NCBI GenBank assembly: GCA_015259235.1
Contig: JABZGM010000109.1
Location: forward strand, 1 to 7,043
DNA length: 7,043 nt
From: Alloprevotella sp.
Lineage (GTDB): Bacteria; Bacteroidota; Bacteroidia; Bacteroidales; Bacteroidaceae
Reading direction: 5' to 3'
In this document: positions 5,414 to 7,043 of the stretch, piece by piece
Numbering within the stretch: the stretch's first letter is position 1
Layout of the letters: each line of letters opens with the position of its first letter
Program-made: the position numbers and the translations under genes
The notes under the pieces: generated by a model
Told to the model about the DNA's origin: nothing
Seen by the model: only the letters and a program-made list of their open reading frames with translations
The model's database searches: none

Positions 5414-6481
5414 TTAAAACTTCACCATCAGTCCCATGGTGGGCACCAGCGTGCCTGCCATGCTGGGGATTTCGCGCAACACATATCGAGAGGGAACAGA
5501 AGGATCCGTCGCAGGTTGACCTTGCGCGTCGAGGTTTGTGTAGATTGGTTCCATAGGATACGCAGCCTTGTAGACGTTCTGCACATCCAAATAAAGATTG
5601 AGCACCCATTTCGGGAAATAAAACTCTCGGTCTATCCGCACATCCAGTTGGTGGGCTGACGGCAGGCGGAGAGAGTTGAACCGTGAATAGTCCATATACG
5701 CCATATTGCGGATGTCCCAAGCAGCCTTTTGCGAAGAGAGCGCGTAGTCGATGGGACTATAGGGCGCACCACCCAACCAACGCCAACGGGCTGCAAAATT
5801 CCAATTCCTGCCGAGGGGACAACTGGCGATGACGTTCAGAATGTGGCGCGTGTCCCACGAAGAGGGCTGATACTGCCCTGCGCGGTTGGTAAACTCACTG
5901 CGGAAGAGCGTGTAGGTGGCAGAGAGCATCGCCCCTTGTGGCAGTTGCCAGCGCGCCACCGTCTCCACACCATAGGCGCGACCTAAGCCCGAAGCCGTCA
6001 CTGCCTCATCTCCCACAGCACCAAATCCCGCACCCTTGCTCGCCAGACTCACATCTTCTGCAAGAGAAACGGGATAGTGCTCATAGGTCTTATAGAAAGC
6101 CTCGGCAACAAGCGACACGCCCTCTATGGGACGATGTCTCACACCCACCACCAGATGATTAGAAATGATGTATCTCAACTCATCGCGGTTCGCCAACTCC
6201 CCCTCGGCATTACGATAACCCAAAGTGGTGTAGGAGGGCAATTTGGCATATCGCCCCACATTGGCACTCACATCGGTGCGATCGCTCAGCGCATAGGTGA
6301 TGGAGAGGCGAGGCGACAACTGCGGCAAGGGGTTGCGCATGGCAGTATTGTAGTTGTTGCCTGCCACACTCAAGCCGAAGGAGAGCTTCAACTGCTGATT
6401 CCACCACTCTTTGGAGGCTTGCCCGAAAGCGGCATAGGACAAGAAGTCAAGGCTGCTCTCATAGTTGTCGAGAGTGGGCAC
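5414..6481 (-). CDS. TonB-dependent receptor, C-terminal part (after frameshift)
   Basis: About 355 residues of the C-terminal beta-barrel of a Bacteroidota TonB-dependent receptor, of the kind with an N-terminal carboxypeptidase-like domain. Recognisable blocks are AMRNPLPQLSPRLSITYAL, NVGRYAKLPSYTTLGYRN, EAFYKTYEHYPVSL, GRAYGVETVARW, PSSWDTRHILNVIA, GGAPYSPIDYAL and WVLNLYLDVQNVYKAAYP, ending in VKF with the terminal aromatic needed for barrel insertion. The GTG at 6481 is only the nominal first codon; the reading frame is really the continuation of the N-terminal part at 6388-7043, shifted at the G-run 6481-6486. Such receptors import a ligand too large for porins using TonB energy; the ligand cannot be told from sequence. 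The region is visibly more GC-rich than the DUF481-like gene. Confidence 0.85.
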   Translation of the reverse strand: MPTLDNYESSLDFLSYAAFGQASKEWWNQQLKLSFGLSVAGNNYNTAMRNPLPQLSPRLSITYALSDRTDVSANVGRYAKLPSYTTLGYRNAEGELANRDELRYIISNHLVVGVRHRPIEGVSLVAEAFYKTYEHYPVSLAEDVSLASKGAGFGAVGDEAVTASGLGRAYGVETVARWQLPQGAMLSATYTLFRSEFTNRAGQYQPSSWDTRHILNVIASCPLGRNWNFAARWRWLGGAPYSPIDYALSSQKAAWDIRNMAYMDYSRFNSLRLPSAHQLDVRIDREFYFPKWVLNLYLDVQNVYKAAYPMEPIYTNLDAQGQPATDPSVPSRYVLREIPSMAGTLVPTMGLMVKF

Positions 6482-7043
6482 CCCCCTGCGATGATGCTGC
6501 GACGAGCAGTGCGATTGAAATAGTGCGCATGCTGCACGCCAGCTCCGACATTGAGTTTGAAGGGCAATCCCCAGAAGGTGCGCTCGAAGCGGAGTTTATT
6601 TTCCGACTCTTGCGACTGATAGTCGAAGATTTTGGGCAACTGCTCCTGATTGCCCACGTGCTTATAAAAGCCATTGTCGAGCATATTACGACTCAGCACC
6701 CAGCGGTCGGTGTGCTTCTCGCCCAGCACCTTGTAGACGGCTCCCACAGTGTAGTGCCATTGGTCGTAGACGGGGAGCGCGTTGAGCACGAATCGACTGA
6801 ATTCGCTGGCGTTGGCTCCCAAATCGGTGTTCAGGCGTATCTTGTCGATAGAGCCCAGTCCAATGATGGAGAGGTTGCGCCGCTCACTAATACGATAGTC
6901 ATATTTGAGTTGAAAATCATTGTAGGTGGGCAGGAAGGGCAGTTCTAGCCACTTGTAGAGCATCTGCAAATAGGACAGTCGGGTAGAGAAGATGAAGGTG
7001 GAACGCGAATTGACAGGTCCGTCGAGGGTGAGCGAGGCATCCG
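6388..7043 (-). CDS. TonB-dependent receptor, middle part (runs off the right edge; frameshifted)
   Basis: The frame is open from the right edge (first full codon begins at 7041) and starts within the end of the plug or first barrel strands: DASLTLDGPVNSRSTFIF and TRLSYLQMLYKWLELPF. Barrel strands follow (DFQLKYDYRISERRNLSIIG, PFKLNVGAGVQHAHYFNR). Receptor-like sequence holds up to ARRSIIAGG, where the G-run lies. Beyond it this frame gives about 30 unrelated residues (CPLSTTMRAALTS...) and stops at 6388, while the receptor continues in another frame as VPTLDNYESSLDF. The missing N-terminus (signal peptide, carboxypeptidase-like domain, most of the plug) is off the window, roughly 250 residues if the family's usual size of about 800 holds. 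As written, the product would lack most of the barrel and be non-functional. Confidence 0.8.
   Translation of the reverse strand, partial: DASLTLDGPVNSRSTFIFSTRLSYLQMLYKWLELPFLPTYNDFQLKYDYRISERRNLSIIGLGSIDKIRLNTDLGANASEFSRFVLNALPVYDQWHYTVGAVYKVLGEKHTDRWVLSRNMLDNGFYKHVGNQEQLPKIFDYQSQESENKLRFERTFWGLPFKLNVGAGVQHAHYFNRTARRSIIAGGCPLSTTMRAALTSCPMPLSGKPPKSGGISS
6481..6486 (-). other. G6 run at the receptor frameshift
   Basis: On the coding (reverse) strand the sequence is GCA, six G, TGCCC. The frame from the N-terminal side reads GGG GGG TGC; the frame needed downstream reads GTG CCC ACT. One extra G (seven) or two fewer (four) restores continuity as AGGVPTLDNYE. Possible causes are slipped-strand phase variation, a fixed inactivating mutation, a sequencing error in a homopolymer, or a -1 ribosomal shift on GGGGGG. 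Confidence 0.85.

Noticed and set aside
6523..6948. Forward open frames opposite the receptor (including 6077-6523 and 5729-5986)
   Set aside because: They are antisense to strongly recognisable receptor strands and show no family features.

Overview
The window looks like chromosomal DNA from a Prevotella-like member of the Bacteroidales. The evidence is a large secreted sialidase with a Prevotella-style domain layout, a Bacteroidota-type TonB-dependent receptor, two matches to the Bacteroidota promoter pattern (TTG, about 19-20 bases, TAnnTTTG), and AT-rich leaders without Shine-Dalgarno sites. Genus is inferred from protein style only.

Layout: 1-259 holds the possible tail of an upstream gene, a terminator-like hairpin and the sialidase leader. 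260-3271 (+) encodes a 1003-residue GH33 exo-alpha-sialidase. 3272-3459 is a convergent gap filled with repeats and hairpins. 3460-4239 (-) encodes a small outer-membrane beta-barrel-like protein, probably DUF481. 4240-4465 is a divergent gap with one good promoter per direction. 4466-5176 (+) encodes a YetF/DUF421 membrane protein. 5177-5413 is a second convergent, repeat-filled gap. 5414-7043 (-) is the C-terminal two thirds of a TonB-dependent receptor that runs off the right edge and is broken by a frameshift at a run of six G (6481-6486).

Function: the sialidase would release sialic acid from host glycans outside the cytoplasm. The barrel and receptor would sit in the outer membrane and the DUF421 protein in the inner membrane. 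No sialic acid uptake or breakdown gene is visible, so the genes share a cell-envelope theme but do not form one operon; their orientations mean at least four transcription units.

The least ordinary part is the intergenic DNA. Both convergent gaps carry the same 70-base element (68/70 identical), built from a near-perfect hairpin, TTAGACG-type heptamers and a second small hairpin. A third diverged copy lies directly after the DUF421 stop codon. One copy appears to be split by a 61-base GC-rich insert flanked by 6-base direct repeats. No complete new system such as defence, CRISPR or a secondary-metabolite cluster is visible.
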